DNA of 43,514 nucleotides, taken from the NCBI RefSeq assembly GCF_025628935.1, contig NZ_JAOTIS010000018.1, positions 1 through 43,514 of the forward strand, written 5' to 3'. Below the pieces are notes generated by a model. That model was not told where the DNA came from and ran no database searches. It saw only the letters and a program-made list of their open reading frames with translations. The stretch's first letter is position 1. The number at the start of each line of letters is the position of its first letter. The DNA is from Macrococcus capreoli. GTDB lineage: Bacteria > Bacillota > Bacilli > Staphylococcales > Staphylococcaceae. Made by a program: the position numbers and the translations under genes. Below, piece by piece: positions 24,274 to 33,628 of this stretch.

Positions 24274-25314
24274 TTAACCTACGACACCTTTACTTGTGTC
24301 TGCCATTTTTAATCCGTGTTCTATCACACCAGAAACACGTGTTAAATCAACATTTCCTCCTGAAACTAATGCAACGATATTTTTACCTTCAGTCCATTTT
24401 TTATTAATTTTACCGCTTAAGATTGCTGCTGTTGGTAATGCGCCTGCACCTTCTGTAATTATTTTCGCGCGTTGCATTAAATCTTTCATCGCATGTTCAA
24501 TTTCTTCTTCAGTCACTAAGATGAACTCGTCCACTAAATGTTTAACAACTTCAAATGTTTGTTCACCTGGTACTTTCACATCACAACCGTCTGCAATAGT
24601 GCCATCTGTACGGTGTTCAGTTAACTCGCGTTTATAGAATGATTCTGCCATACCATGTACATTTTCTGCCTGCACACCAATAATATGAATTGACGGGTTA
24701 AATGATTTAAGTGCTGTTGCAACACCAGCGATTAATCCACCACCACCTACTGGTACAATCACTGTATTAACATTCCAGATGTCATCTAATATTTCTAAAC
24801 CAATTGTTCCCTGACCTGCCATTACACATTTATCGTCATATGGGTGAACAATGGTCATGCCTGTTTCTTTAGCTAATTCTTCCATATATAAACGTGTCTC
24901 ATTAAAGTTTTTACCTTTTAAGATTACTTTTGCACCGTATCCTTCAGTCGCTTTTTGTTTTGCGATTGGTGCTGTTTCCGGCATCACGATTGTTGCTTCG
25001 ATACCTAAAAGTTTCGCAGTAAGAGCAACACCTTGTGCATGGTTACCAGCAGATGCAGCAACAATTCCTTTTGCTTTTTGTTCTTCTGTTAAGTGATGTA
25101 TTTTATTATTGGCACCTCTAAATTTGAAAGACCCAGTATATTGCATGTTTTCTAGTTTTAAATACACATTACCATGTGTAATATTTTGACTTAAGTACAT
25201 AGATTGAATTAATGGTGTTCTACGAATAAATGGTTTAATTCTAGCTTTAGCTTCTTCAATATCTCCTAAATTTACAATATGAGCAGTTTGTAATGCGATA
25301 GGGTTTGTTGACAT
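24274..25314 (-). CDS. tdcB: Catabolic threonine dehydratase
   Basis: This PLP enzyme deaminates threonine to 2-oxobutyrate and ammonia, and also serine to pyruvate. The 346-aa product has the PLP lysine in GSFKFRGA (Lys64), the SAGNHAQG loop and the VGGGG phosphate loop (189-193). It lacks the C-terminal ACT domain of biosynthetic IlvA, which marks it as the catabolic form. From memory it is nearly identical to S. aureus TdcB. It follows ald by 51 bases with no terminator, so the two are co-transcribed. Confidence 0.95.
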   Translation of the reverse strand: MSTNPIALQTAHIVNLGDIEEAKARIKPFIRRTPLIQSMYLSQNITHGNVYLKLENMQYTGSFKFRGANNKIHHLTEEQKAKGIVAASAGNHAQGVALTAKLLGIEATIVMPETAPIAKQKATEGYGAKVILKGKNFNETRLYMEELAKETGMTIVHPYDDKCVMAGQGTIGLEILDDIWNVNTVIVPVGGGGLIAGVATALKSFNPSIHIIGVQAENVHGMAESFYKRELTEHRTDGTIADGCDVKVPGEQTFEVVKHLVDEFILVTEEEIEHAMKDLMQRAKIITEGAGALPTAAILSGKINKKWTEGKNIVALVSGGNVDLTRVSGVIEHGLKMADTSKGVVG

Positions 25315-25365
25315 AATAATGACATCCTTCCTACTTTTTATTTTTTATTTTCAGTCACGATCAAC

Positions 25366-26484
25366 TTATGCGATAACATTTAATATTTCTTTATATTCCA
25401 TATCATGTGAATCAGCTAAACCTTTATTCGTTACTTGGCCTTTATATACGTTAACACCTGTACTTAATGGCTGATTATCTTTAATTGCTTGTTCTAAACC
25501 TTTGTTACAAATCTCTAATAAGTAATCAATATTACCTTGTGCTAGTGCCATTGTAGATGTTCTTGGTACTGCACCTGGTTGATTTGGAACGCCGTAATGA
25601 ATAACGCCTTCCTCAATATAAATCGGATCTGATATTGTTGTTGGTCTAATTGTTTCTACTGTTCCACCTTGGTCGATAGCGATATCAATGATTACTGATC
25701 CTTTTTTCATTGATTGAACCATTTCTCGTTTAACAAGTTTCGGTGGTTTTGCACCTGGAATTAAAATTGTTGAAATAAATACATCTGCTTTTTTAATTTG
25801 TTCTGATAAGTTTTCTGGTGTTGATTTAACAACTTCAACATCTTTTCCAGCATATTGAGATTTTAAGTATTCAATTCTGTCGTCGTTTAATTCAATGATG
25901 ATTACTTTAGCATTTAATCCTAAGGCAATGTTTGCAGCGTTTGTTGCAGCAACGCCTCCTCCGAAAATAACATATGTGCTTGAAGGAATATCTACAATTT
26001 CTTTAACACCTGTTACTAAAGTACCTTGTCCACCGTGTTGTGCTTCAGAGTAGTACGCACCCATGATTGCTGAACGTTGACCTGCAATTGCACTCATCGG
26101 CGCAAGCAATTCTGCTTTACCGTCTTTAATGATTGTTTCACCACTTATTGCAGTCATACCAACACTTTGCATTTTTTCAACAATCTCTTTTGAAGAAGCT
26201 AAATGTAAGAATCCCCAAATAATTTGATCTTTTTTGAAGAATTTGTATTCACTTTCATGAGGTTCTTTTACTTTAATTACTAAGTCTGCTTCCCACGCTT
26301 GTTCATGCGTTACAATTGTTCCACCTTCAGCTTGATACATTTCATCAGTGAATCCTGAACCCACACCTGCATTTTTCTCAACAACAACTTCGTGGCCTGC
26401 TTCTGTTAATTTTCGAACATTTTCAGGTGTACAAGCTACGCGTCCTTCACCTTGTTTTAATTCTTTAACTACGCCTACTTTCAT
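25366..26484 (-). CDS. ald: Alanine dehydrogenase
   Basis: The enzyme converts L-alanine to pyruvate and ammonia with NAD+. In the 372-aa product, Arg15 (GEGRVACTP), Lys73 (IKVKEP) and His94 (GFLHLA) are the substrate and catalytic residues, and GGGVAA (175-180) begins the Rossmann fold. The frame is open for 10 more codons upstream, but the ATG at 26484 has AAAGGAG 8 bases before it and matches the family start MKVGVVKE. First gene of the minus-strand catabolic operon, divergent from kbl across a 366-base control region. Confidence 0.96.
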   Translation of the reverse strand: MKVGVVKELKQGEGRVACTPENVRKLTEAGHEVVVEKNAGVGSGFTDEMYQAEGGTIVTHEQAWEADLVIKVKEPHESEYKFFKKDQIIWGFLHLASSKEIVEKMQSVGMTAISGETIIKDGKAELLAPMSAIAGQRSAIMGAYYSEAQHGGQGTLVTGVKEIVDIPSSTYVIFGGGVAATNAANIALGLNAKVIIIELNDDRIEYLKSQYAGKDVEVVKSTPENLSEQIKKADVFISTILIPGAKPPKLVKREMVQSMKKGSVIIDIAIDQGGTVETIRPTTISDPIYIEEGVIHYGVPNQPGAVPRTSTMALAQGNIDYLLEICNKGLEQAIKDNQPLSTGVNVYKGQVTNKGLADSHDMEYKEILNVIA

Positions 26485-26617
26485 TTTCAGCACTCCTTTT
26501 GTGATTGATTTCACATGTACTATATCCCGAGTAGTCGCTATTGTAAATATAAATTCAGCACTATTAATATTTTATACACATTATTTTTGTCTCCACGACC
26601 TTTGGCAATGCATCAAC

Positions 26618-26639
26618 AAAACACTTGTACAATTGTTTT
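26618..26639. promoter_or_regulatory. 22-bp palindrome, candidate operator
   Basis: The two 11-base halves AAAACACTTGT and ACAATTGTTTT are reverse complements except at one position. There is no loop, so it looks like a protein-binding site rather than an RNA hairpin. The cognate regulator is unknown. Confidence 0.5.
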
Positions 26640-26649
26640 TCTGAAAAGG
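26635..26649. promoter_or_regulatory. CodY-box-like site
   Basis: GTTTTTCTGAAAAGG matches the CodY consensus AATTTTCWGAAAATT at 11 of 15 positions, including a perfect TTTTCTGAAAA core (26637-26647). Amino-acid catabolic genes are known CodY targets in S. aureus and B. subtilis. It overlaps the end of the 22-bp palindrome. Confidence 0.6.
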
Positions 26650-26660
26650 ACAAATATTTA

Positions 26661-26674
26661 GTGATATTAATCAC
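26661..26674. promoter_or_regulatory. GTGA-N6-TCAC dyad (Crp/Fnr-, ArcR- or Rex-like site)
   Basis: AGTGA-TATTAA-TCACA is one base from the Crp/Fnr-family consensus TGTGA-N6-TCACA. It also shares the GTGA/TCAC arms of the Rex box. The six-base spacer and symmetry favour a dimeric regulator responding to oxygen or redox state. Confidence 0.5.
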
Positions 26675-26715
26675 ATTTTATATTAATGTTTAGACACATA
26701 CTCTCCAAACCCTTC

Positions 26716-26731
26716 AGGTAAACGCTTACAC
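26716..26731. promoter_or_regulatory. Catabolite-responsive element (cre) for CcpA
   Basis: AGGTAAACGCTTACAC contains the pseudo-palindrome GTAAACGCTTAC, a near-ideal cre core (WTGNAANCGNWNNCAW, with mismatches only at the second and last positions). It lies on the kbl side of the divergent region and implies control of threonine breakdown by carbon status. Confidence 0.75.
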
Positions 26732-26850
26732 ATAAAGTTTTCATGTTTTTTCATTTATGAACTTTGTCTATTTCAGGTGGAATTTTGTTGGCTTTAACGG
26801 TTTTATGTGCTAATTTAAACGTGTAAAACAAATCAAAGGAGTGAACATGA

Positions 26851-28038
26851 ATGTCGAAAGTACTACAACAGTTCTTAACGGAAAACTTAGATCATTTAAA
26901 GAACAATGGTCTGTATAACGAAATTAATGTCGTTGAAGGCGCAAATGGTCCAAAAATTAAAATTAAAGGACAAGAATTAATCAACCTTTCATCAAACAAC
27001 TACTTAGGACTTGCCACTCATGAGCGATTAAAGAAAGTTGCGAAAGAAGCAATTGACTCACACGGTGTAGGAGCTGGTGCCGTACGTACAATTAACGGTA
27101 CATTAGATTTACACGCCAAATTAGAAGAAAAAATTGCTGAATTTAAAGGCACGGAAGCTGCGATTGCCTTCCAGTCAGGGTTTAACTGTAATATGGGAGC
27201 AATTAGCGCAGTGATGAATAAAGATGACGCGATTCTTTCTGATGAGCTAAACCATGCATCAATTATTGACGGATGCCGCTTATCGAGAGCAAAAATAATT
27301 CGCGTAAAACACTCAGACATGGATGATTTACGTGCGAAAGCGAAAGAAGCAGTTGAATCAGGATTATACAAAAAAGTAATGTACATTACTGATGGCGTGT
27401 TCTCAATGGACGGCGACGTTGCGAAGTTACCTGAAATCGTAGAAATCGCTGAAGAATTTGGTTTAATCACTTACGTTGACGATGCACACGGATCAGGTGT
27501 TATGGGTAAAGGTGCAGGTACAGTGAAACACTTCGGCTTACAAGACAAAGTAGATTTACAAATGGGTACATTATCTAAAGCAATCGGTGTTGTTGGTGGT
27601 TATGTAGCGGGATCTAAAGATTTAATCGACTGGTTAAAAGTAGCTGGACGTCCATTCTTATTCTCAACTTCATTAACACCGGGAGATACAAGAGCGATTA
27701 CTGAGGCCATTGATATTTTAATGGAATCTACAGAGTTACATGATAAAGTTTGGGAAAATGGCCATTACTTAAAAGCTGGTCTAAAAAAATTAGGCTTCAA
27801 TATCGGTGATTCTGAAACACCAATCACACCATGTATTATCGGTGACGAAAAAACAACACAATTATTTTCTAAACGTTTAATGGAAGAAGGCGTATATGCG
27901 AAATCAATCGTCTTCCCAACAGTACCAAAAGGCACTGGACGTGTACGTAACATGCCAACTGCAGCACATACGAAAGAAATGTTGGATGAAGCATTAGCCA
28001 TTTATGAGCGTGTTGGAAAAGAATTAAATATCATTTAA
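26851..28038 (+). CDS. kbl: 2-amino-3-ketobutyrate CoA ligase (glycine C-acetyltransferase)
   Basis: This PLP enzyme cleaves 2-amino-3-ketobutyrate with CoA into glycine and acetyl-CoA, the second step of threonine breakdown. The 395-aa product is an alpha-oxoamine synthase, with PLP lysine Lys243 ([13 protein letters not shown]), VDDAHGSGV (Asp/His around 210-213) and SSNNYLGL near the N-terminus. Start: GGAG 9 bases upstream of the ATG at 26851; another ATG 5 bases earlier is out of frame. It is followed 34 bases later by tdh, which supplies its substrate. One of only three plus-strand genes in the window. Confidence 0.96.
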   Translation: MSKVLQQFLTENLDHLKNNGLYNEINVVEGANGPKIKIKGQELINLSSNNYLGLATHERLKKVAKEAIDSHGVGAGAVRTINGTLDLHAKLEEKIAEFKGTEAAIAFQSGFNCNMGAISAVMNKDDAILSDELNHASIIDGCRLSRAKIIRVKHSDMDDLRAKAKEAVESGLYKKVMYITDGVFSMDGDVAKLPEIVEIAEEFGLITYVDDAHGSGVMGKGAGTVKHFGLQDKVDLQMGTLSKAIGVVGGYVAGSKDLIDWLKVAGRPFLFSTSLTPGDTRAITEAIDILMESTELHDKVWENGHYLKAGLKKLGFNIGDSETPITPCIIGDEKTTQLFSKRLMEEGVYAKSIVFPTVPKGTGRVRNMPTAAHTKEMLDEALAIYERVGKELNII

Positions 28039-28072
28039 AAAATAATAATTTTTATATAAAGGAGAAAATAAC

Positions 28073-29023
28073 ATGAAAAGAATTATGATTACAGGGGCTT
28101 TAGGCCAAATTGGTACAGAATTAACGTTAAAATTACGCGAAATCTACGGTGTTGAAAATGTATTGGCAACAGATTTACGCCGTCCAGAAGAAGGCGCTAA
28201 AGTATTAGAAGGGCCTTTCGAAGAATTAGACGTAACTGATGCAGAACGTATGGACAAATTAGCTGGTGAATTTAAAGCAGATACAATCATGCATATGGCA
28301 GCGCTTTTATCAGCAACGGCTGAGAAGAATCCAGTATTCGCATGGAACTTAAACATGGGTGGTTTATTAAACGCATTAGAAGTTGCACGTAAATACAACA
28401 TGCAATTCTTCACACCATCATCAATCGGTGCATTCGGACCAAGCACACCAGCTGACAATACACCACAAGTAACGATCCAACGTCCTACAACAATGTACGG
28501 TGTAAACAAAGTATCAGGTGAGTTATTATGTGATTACTACTTCCACCGTTTCGGTGTAGATACACGTGGCGTACGTTTCCCAGGTCTTATCTCTCACGTT
28601 AAAGAACCAGGTGGCGGTACAACAGACTATGCGGTAGAAATCTACTTCAAAGCAGTACGTGAAGGTAAATACACTTCATACATTGGTAAAGATACATTCA
28701 TGGATATGATGTTTATGGATGATGCGATTGATGCCATCATTAATTTAATGGAAGCTCCAGCTGAGAACTTAAAAGACCGTAACGCATTTAACGTTACAGC
28801 AATGAGTATCGATCCTGAAATGGTAGCAGCAAGCATTAGAAAATTCATCCCAGAATTCGAATTATCATACGATGTAGACCCAGTACGTCAAGGTATCGCA
28901 GAAAGCTGGCCAAATTCAATCGACCCAACTGAAGCGAAGAAACAATGGGGCTTCAATCCTAAGTTTGACTTAGATAAGATGACTGAAGAAATGTTAACAG
29001 CGATTAGAGCGAAAGAAGCTTAA
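28073..29023 (+). CDS. tdh: L-threonine 3-dehydrogenase, short-chain (SDR/epimerase-like) type
   Basis: The enzyme oxidises threonine to 2-amino-3-ketobutyrate with NAD+. The 316-aa product is an extended SDR with nucleotide motif GALGQIG (8-14), catalytic Ser near 116-117 and YGVNK (Tyr142, Lys146). It is unlike the zinc-dependent E. coli Tdh and belongs to the epimerase-like family found in Flavobacterium and animals. Pairing with kbl strongly supports the assignment over a generic sugar epimerase. It ends at a strong terminator shared with the convergent spoVG. Confidence 0.92.
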   Translation: MKRIMITGALGQIGTELTLKLREIYGVENVLATDLRRPEEGAKVLEGPFEELDVTDAERMDKLAGEFKADTIMHMAALLSATAEKNPVFAWNLNMGGLLNALEVARKYNMQFFTPSSIGAFGPSTPADNTPQVTIQRPTTMYGVNKVSGELLCDYYFHRFGVDTRGVRFPGLISHVKEPGGGTTDYAVEIYFKAVREGKYTSYIGKDTFMDMMFMDDAIDAIINLMEAPAENLKDRNAFNVTAMSIDPEMVAASIRKFIPEFELSYDVDPVRQGIAESWPNSIDPTEAKKQWGFNPKFDLDKMTEEMLTAIRAKEA

Positions 29024-29040
29024 AAAGTCGCCGAAATACA

Positions 29041-29080
29041 AAGACGAGCGCATCAACGTTACTGTTGATGCGCTCGTCTT
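29041..29080. terminator. Bidirectional terminator between tdh and spoVG
   Basis: A perfect 17-bp stem (beginning AAGACGAGCGCATCAAC) around a 6-base loop sits between two convergent genes. Downstream sequence is T-rich on both strands but not a pure T run. Confidence 0.9.
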
Positions 29081-29085
29081 ATTCA

Positions 29086-29421
29086 TTATTCTATTACCTC
29101 TACTGATTCATCATTTGATGCATCACTAGTTTGTTCAGACGTCTGACTCAGTTCACTTGGATGTATTGCTTCAGTTTCGTCATACACTTTCATTACCGCC
29201 GATTGAATCTCTTGACGCATTTCGCTATTAATCGGATGCGCGATATCACGGAATTCACCGTCAGCGGTACGTTTGCTTGGCATCGCCACGAATAAACCAT
29301 TATTTCCTTCTATCACACGTAAATCGTGGATTACAAATGCCTCGTCCAGCGTAATTGAAACTAAAGCTTTCATTCTACTGTCCGTAGCTAATTTTCTCAT
29401 TCTAACATCTGTGACTTTCAT
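29086..29421 (-). CDS. spoVG: Regulatory protein SpoVG
   Basis: SpoVG is a small DNA/RNA-binding regulator that affects virulence, capsule and antibiotic tolerance in staphylococci and septation in Bacillus. The 111-aa product has the conserved core [28 protein letters not shown] and [20 protein letters not shown]. Its acidic Ser/Glu-rich tail after about residue 88 is longer than I recall for S. aureus. It follows ridA in the purR-ridA-spoVG unit; in S. aureus the yabJ-spoVG operon is SigB-controlled, but I find no clear SigB promoter here. Confidence 0.97.
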   Translation of the reverse strand: MKVTDVRMRKLATDSRMKALVSITLDEAFVIHDLRVIEGNNGLFVAMPSKRTADGEFRDIAHPINSEMRQEIQSAVMKVYDETEAIHPSELSQTSEQTSDASNDESVEVIE

Positions 29422-29457
29422 CTTAGATAGCCTCCTAAATAATTGTAAGTTAAAAAT

Positions 29458-29832
29458 CTACTTAACTTTTAGAGCTACCGCTTCGATCTCAACATTCACA
29501 TCTTTAGGTAAACGACTTACTTCAACACAACTTCTAGCTGGTAGATGTTCATTGAAGTATTCACCATACACTTCGTTGATGACTGGAAAATCATTCATAT
29601 CACTAATAAAAATCGTTGTTTTTACTACCGATTTTAAATTTGATCCACTTTCCTCTAATACAGCTGATAAATTGTCTAATACTAATCGTGTTTGTTGTTC
29701 AACACCCTCACCGATTTGCCCTTCTTTATCGATAGGTAATTGACCACTTGTGTAAACCATATTATTAACTACTACTGCATGACTGTATGGTCCGATTGCT
29801 TCTGGTGCATTTTTTGCAAAAATAGATTTCAT
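29458..29832 (-). CDS. ridA: RidA family 2-iminopropanoate deaminase (YabJ)
   Basis: RidA hydrolyses reactive enamine/imine intermediates released by PLP enzymes such as threonine dehydratase. The 124-aa product has the family signature and active-site residues Arg100 (LPARSCVEV) and Glu115 (DVNVEIEA). It sits between purR and spoVG, as in Bacillus and S. aureus, and in this genome only about 4 kb from tdcB, whose by-products it would detoxify. Confidence 0.96.
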   Translation of the reverse strand: MKSIFAKNAPEAIGPYSHAVVVNNMVYTSGQLPIDKEGQIGEGVEQQTRLVLDNLSAVLEESGSNLKSVVKTTIFISDMNDFPVINEVYGEYFNEHLPARSCVEVSRLPKDVNVEIEAVALKVK

Positions 29833-29847
29833 GATGTTATCTCCTTT

Positions 29848-30675
29848 TTATTTAGAAAATTTTTCTAAGCAATTCCCTTTTTCAACTGTAAAAGACTGAT
29901 TATATTCATCTACGTCGGATAATTTCACTAAAGAGGTATAGTCTTGAATCAAGCGATTTTTAACTTCTTTTGATTCTACTAAGACTGTTACCCCTTTAAC
30001 AGTCGCTTTAAACTCGTTCATTAAATTCATCACGCCTGTAATTGAGCCACCTGCACGCATAAAATCATCTACAATCAGTACTTTAGAGCCTTCAGGTAAT
30101 GTTCTTTTTGACAATACCATTGTTTCAATTTTTCGTGAAGAACCCGAAACATAATTTATCGAAACAGTTGAACCTTCAGTGACTTTATTATCCTTACGAA
30201 TGACAACTACAGGTAAATTAAGTATGCCTGCTACTGCATTGGCTAACGAAATACCTTTTGTAGCAATCGTTACAACAGCATCTAATTCTTCTTCCATATA
30301 CATCGTGGCAATGAGTTTACCGACTTGATTTAGCAGACTTGGTGTACCTACTAAATCAGACATAAATAAGTAACCACCTGGCAGTAAGCGATCTTTCTCC
30401 TGGAGCATGTCACAAAGTTTAGTGACTAACTGATCTGCTTCTTTATAAAACATCTTATGTTTAAAAGTCACACCACCACTCGCACCTGCAGTTGTCATAA
30501 TCGTTCCAATTTCTTCTTTAACAAATGTATCTTTAATGATTTGAACATCTTCGCTAATCGATGATTTAGCCTGACCAAATTTTTCAACAAAATATGTTAA
30601 TGGTACGAGTTCATTTGGATGACTTAATAAATAACTCGTCATATATACAATTCGTTCACTTCTTTTAAACTTCAT
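29848..30675 (-). CDS. purR: Purine biosynthesis repressor PurR
   Basis: PurR represses purine genes and is released by PRPP. In the 275-aa product an N-terminal winged helix (about 1-72) is joined to a phosphoribosyltransferase-like domain with the PRPP motif VLIVDDFMRAGGS (199-211). A good PurR box overlaps its own promoter, so it is probably autoregulated. It leads the purR-ridA-spoVG unit. Confidence 0.97.
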   Translation of the reverse strand: MKFKRSERIVYMTSYLLSHPNELVPLTYFVEKFGQAKSSISEDVQIIKDTFVKEEIGTIMTTAGASGGVTFKHKMFYKEADQLVTKLCDMLQEKDRLLPGGYLFMSDLVGTPSLLNQVGKLIATMYMEEELDAVVTIATKGISLANAVAGILNLPVVVIRKDNKVTEGSTVSINYVSGSSRKIETMVLSKRTLPEGSKVLIVDDFMRAGGSITGVMNLMNEFKATVKGVTVLVESKEVKNRLIQDYTSLVKLSDVDEYNQSFTVEKGNCLEKFSK

Positions 30676-30695
30676 TATTATCCCTCTTTACGCAT

Positions 30696-30701
30696 ATTAT
30701 A
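30696..30701 (-). promoter_or_regulatory. purR promoter -10
   Basis: A perfect TATAAT on the minus strand about 20 bases before purR. The -35 region at the right distance (AACGTT) falls next to and inside the PurR box. Confidence 0.65.
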
Positions 30702-30717
30702 TATCAAATATAACACA

Positions 30718-30730
30718 AACGTTCGGATTT
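30718..30730 (-). promoter_or_regulatory. PurR box upstream of purR
   Basis: On the minus strand AAATCCGAACGTT matches the PurBox consensus AWWWCCGAACWWT at 12 of 13 positions. It sits 16 bases upstream of the -10, overlapping the -35, as expected for autorepression. Confidence 0.85.
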
Positions 30731-30735
30731 TAAAA

Positions 30736-31587
30736 TCACCCGAGCATACGTACCATATAAACTTCTTTACAACAACCTTTTAATGCATTTACAACATTCT
30801 TTGCTTGTCTCTCTTTCGCTGCTAAACCATACACAGTCGGACCACTACCACTCATTAGTGCAATATCCGCCCCCGCCTTCATCATCGTATCCTTTAACGT
30901 TTGAATAATCGGGTGCATCTCAATCGTTACACTCTCCAAACGATTACCTAAATGTCTAATCATCTCATTGTAGTCACCTGCTTCAATCGCTTTCGCACAA
31001 GCAGTACTATTAATTGCTTTATGCGGCTTCGACAAATCAAGTGCTGTGTACACTTCCTGAGTCGACACACTAATATCAGGCTTCGCTAAGATCACCCAGC
31101 ATGCAGGGGGTTTTGGTAAATGCACAAGCTGCTCTCCACGTCCTGTACATAAGCTTGTCTTTCCATGGACGCAAAACGAAATATCGGATCCAATTTCAGC
31201 TGCATGTTCTGCTAATGTTTCTAGTGAAAGACCTAGTTTAAATAATCGATTGATTCCGCGAAATGTAGCTGCAGCATCACTCGAGCCCCCTGCTAATCCT
31301 GCTGCAATCGGGATCGTCTTATCTAAAGTGATTGTCACACCACAATCCAGACTATATTTATCCATCATAATCTTCGCTGCTTTATACGCTAAATTACGAT
31401 TGTCATTAGGGACATAAAGATGTTCAACTTTTAATACAATCTTCTTATCTTTGCGCTTCTCAAGCGTTAGACGATCATATAAGTCGACTGTTGTCATAAT
31501 CATTTCAACTTCATGGTAACCGTCTTCTCGTTTATATAAAGTATCTAACGTTAAATTAATTTTTGCTGATGCATTTTCATAAATCAT
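30736..31587 (-). CDS. ispE: 4-diphosphocytidyl-2-C-methyl-D-erythritol kinase
   Basis: IspE is the CDP-ME kinase of the MEP isoprenoid pathway. The 283-aa GHMP kinase has motif 2 PIAAGLAGGSSDAAA (about 91-105), an N-terminal ASAKINLTL and C-terminal MSGSGPTVYG. S. aureus makes isoprenoids by mevalonate and is said to keep this gene without a complete MEP pathway, so the in vivo role may differ here. A minus-strand TATAAT at 31615-31620 is a possible -10. The purR promoter follows directly. Confidence 0.94.
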   Translation of the reverse strand: MIYENASAKINLTLDTLYKREDGYHEVEMIMTTVDLYDRLTLEKRKDKKIVLKVEHLYVPNDNRNLAYKAAKIMMDKYSLDCGVTITLDKTIPIAAGLAGGSSDAAATFRGINRLFKLGLSLETLAEHAAEIGSDISFCVHGKTSLCTGRGEQLVHLPKPPACWVILAKPDISVSTQEVYTALDLSKPHKAINSTACAKAIEAGDYNEMIRHLGNRLESVTIEMHPIIQTLKDTMMKAGADIALMSGSGPTVYGLAAKERQAKNVVNALKGCCKEVYMVRMLG

Positions 31588-31671
31588 AATAATTCCTCAC
31601 TAAACAAAGATTTGATTATATTTTATCACAAGTCACGGACTACCATTTCATGAATTGAAAATAAATATACA

Positions 31672-31709
31672 AAGTTAAAGCCTACTCCAAATGGAATAGG
31701 CTTTAACTT
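31672..31709 (-). terminator. Hairpin after veg
   Basis: A perfect 13-bp stem (AAGTTAAAGCCTA with its complement) begins right at the veg stop codon. Only a moderately T-rich run (TTTGTATATTTATTTT) follows, so termination may be partial and allow read-through into ispE. Confidence 0.75.
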
Positions 31710-31973
31710 CTATTGTACAAGAAATTCTTCTTGCTGATCATTTACAAATGTTACTTGCACGTTTTCGGTCAATACGTCTGTATATGTATATGACACGCGT
31801 TCAAAATTATGTTTATCTTGGTCTAATTCAACCACGAAAACTGATGGATAAGTTTCTTTAAGCACTCCGCGGCGCTCAATTAACTTTTTACGTCCTCCAT
31901 TAGCTCTTAGTACAATTTGATTTCCTAACTGACAATCAAGAATTTTTTTGATGTCTACTAATGTTTTTGGCAT
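31710..31973 (-). CDS. veg: Veg protein (biofilm/small regulatory protein family)
   Basis: Veg is a small conserved protein; in B. subtilis it stimulates biofilm formation, and its promoter is famous for strength. The 87-aa product begins [17 protein letters not shown] and contains [16 protein letters not shown]. The frame is open for 25 more codons upstream through the promoter, but the ATG at 31973 has GAGGTGG a few bases before it and gives the family length. Two promoters of near-consensus form precede it. Confidence 0.95.
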   Translation of the reverse strand: MPKTLVDIKKILDCQLGNQIVLRANGGRKKLIERRGVLKETYPSVFVVELDQDKHNFERVSYTYTDVLTENVQVTFVNDQQEEFLVQ

Positions 31974-31998
31974 AGAAACCCACCTCACTATGCCTAAA

Positions 31999-32027
31999 AT
32001 TATAGCATTTTGCATGTAAATAGTCAA
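31999..32027 (-). promoter_or_regulatory. veg promoter, proximal
   Basis: On the minus strand -35 TTGACT and -10 TATAAT are exactly 17 bases apart, 26 bases before the start codon. Confidence 0.92.
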
Positions 32028-32038
32028 TAAAATTTTTA

Positions 32039-32067
32039 ATTTTATCAATTAAAATTACGCTTGTCAA
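32039..32067 (-). promoter_or_regulatory. veg promoter, distal
   Basis: On the minus strand -35 TTGACA and -10 TAAAAT are 17 bases apart, 40 bases upstream of and in tandem with the proximal promoter. It overlaps nothing but lies right after the ksgA stop. Confidence 0.85.
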
Positions 32068-32071
32068 TATT

Positions 32072-33512
<1,441 letters not shown>

Positions 33513-33591
33513 CTTAATCTTTCCTTTTATCTTACTTCTATACAATATTACAATTATACTTGATAATTTTAAAATGGATAGCTTTATTTAC

Positions 33592-33628
33592 ACAAAAAAT
33601 AAGCAGAGACACATTGTCTCTACTTATT
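33592..33628 (-). terminator. Intrinsic terminator after tatD
   Basis: On the minus strand AATAAGTAGAGACA pairs with TGTCTCTGCTTATT around a 3-base loop, followed by TTTTGTG. The stem begins inside the last codons of tatD and includes its TAG stop. Confidence 0.9.

Larger units (their letters stand above)
26485..26850. promoter_or_regulatory. Divergent ald/kbl control region (366 bases, no gene)
   Basis: This gap holds several candidate operators, listed separately, and the promoters for both directions. For kbl, two possible plus-strand promoters are TTGGCT-N17-TAATTT (26788-26816) and TTAGTG-N17-TATTAA (26658-26686); both are weak. For ald, a TATAAA lies on the minus strand near 26570 without a convincing -35. 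Weak core promoters amid several operators fit activator- or repressor-controlled genes. No coding sequence is seen. Confidence 0.7.

Noticed and set aside
29848-30000. A SigB promoter before ridA-spoVG, as reported for S. aureus yabJ-spoVG
   Set aside because: I searched the end of purR and the 15-base gap and found no good GTTTAA/GGGTAT pair.
31974-32048. A 25-residue hydrophobic N-terminal extension of Veg resembling a signal peptide
   Set aside because: It is a translation of the veg promoter region; the -10 lies within it and the family starts at MPKTLVD.
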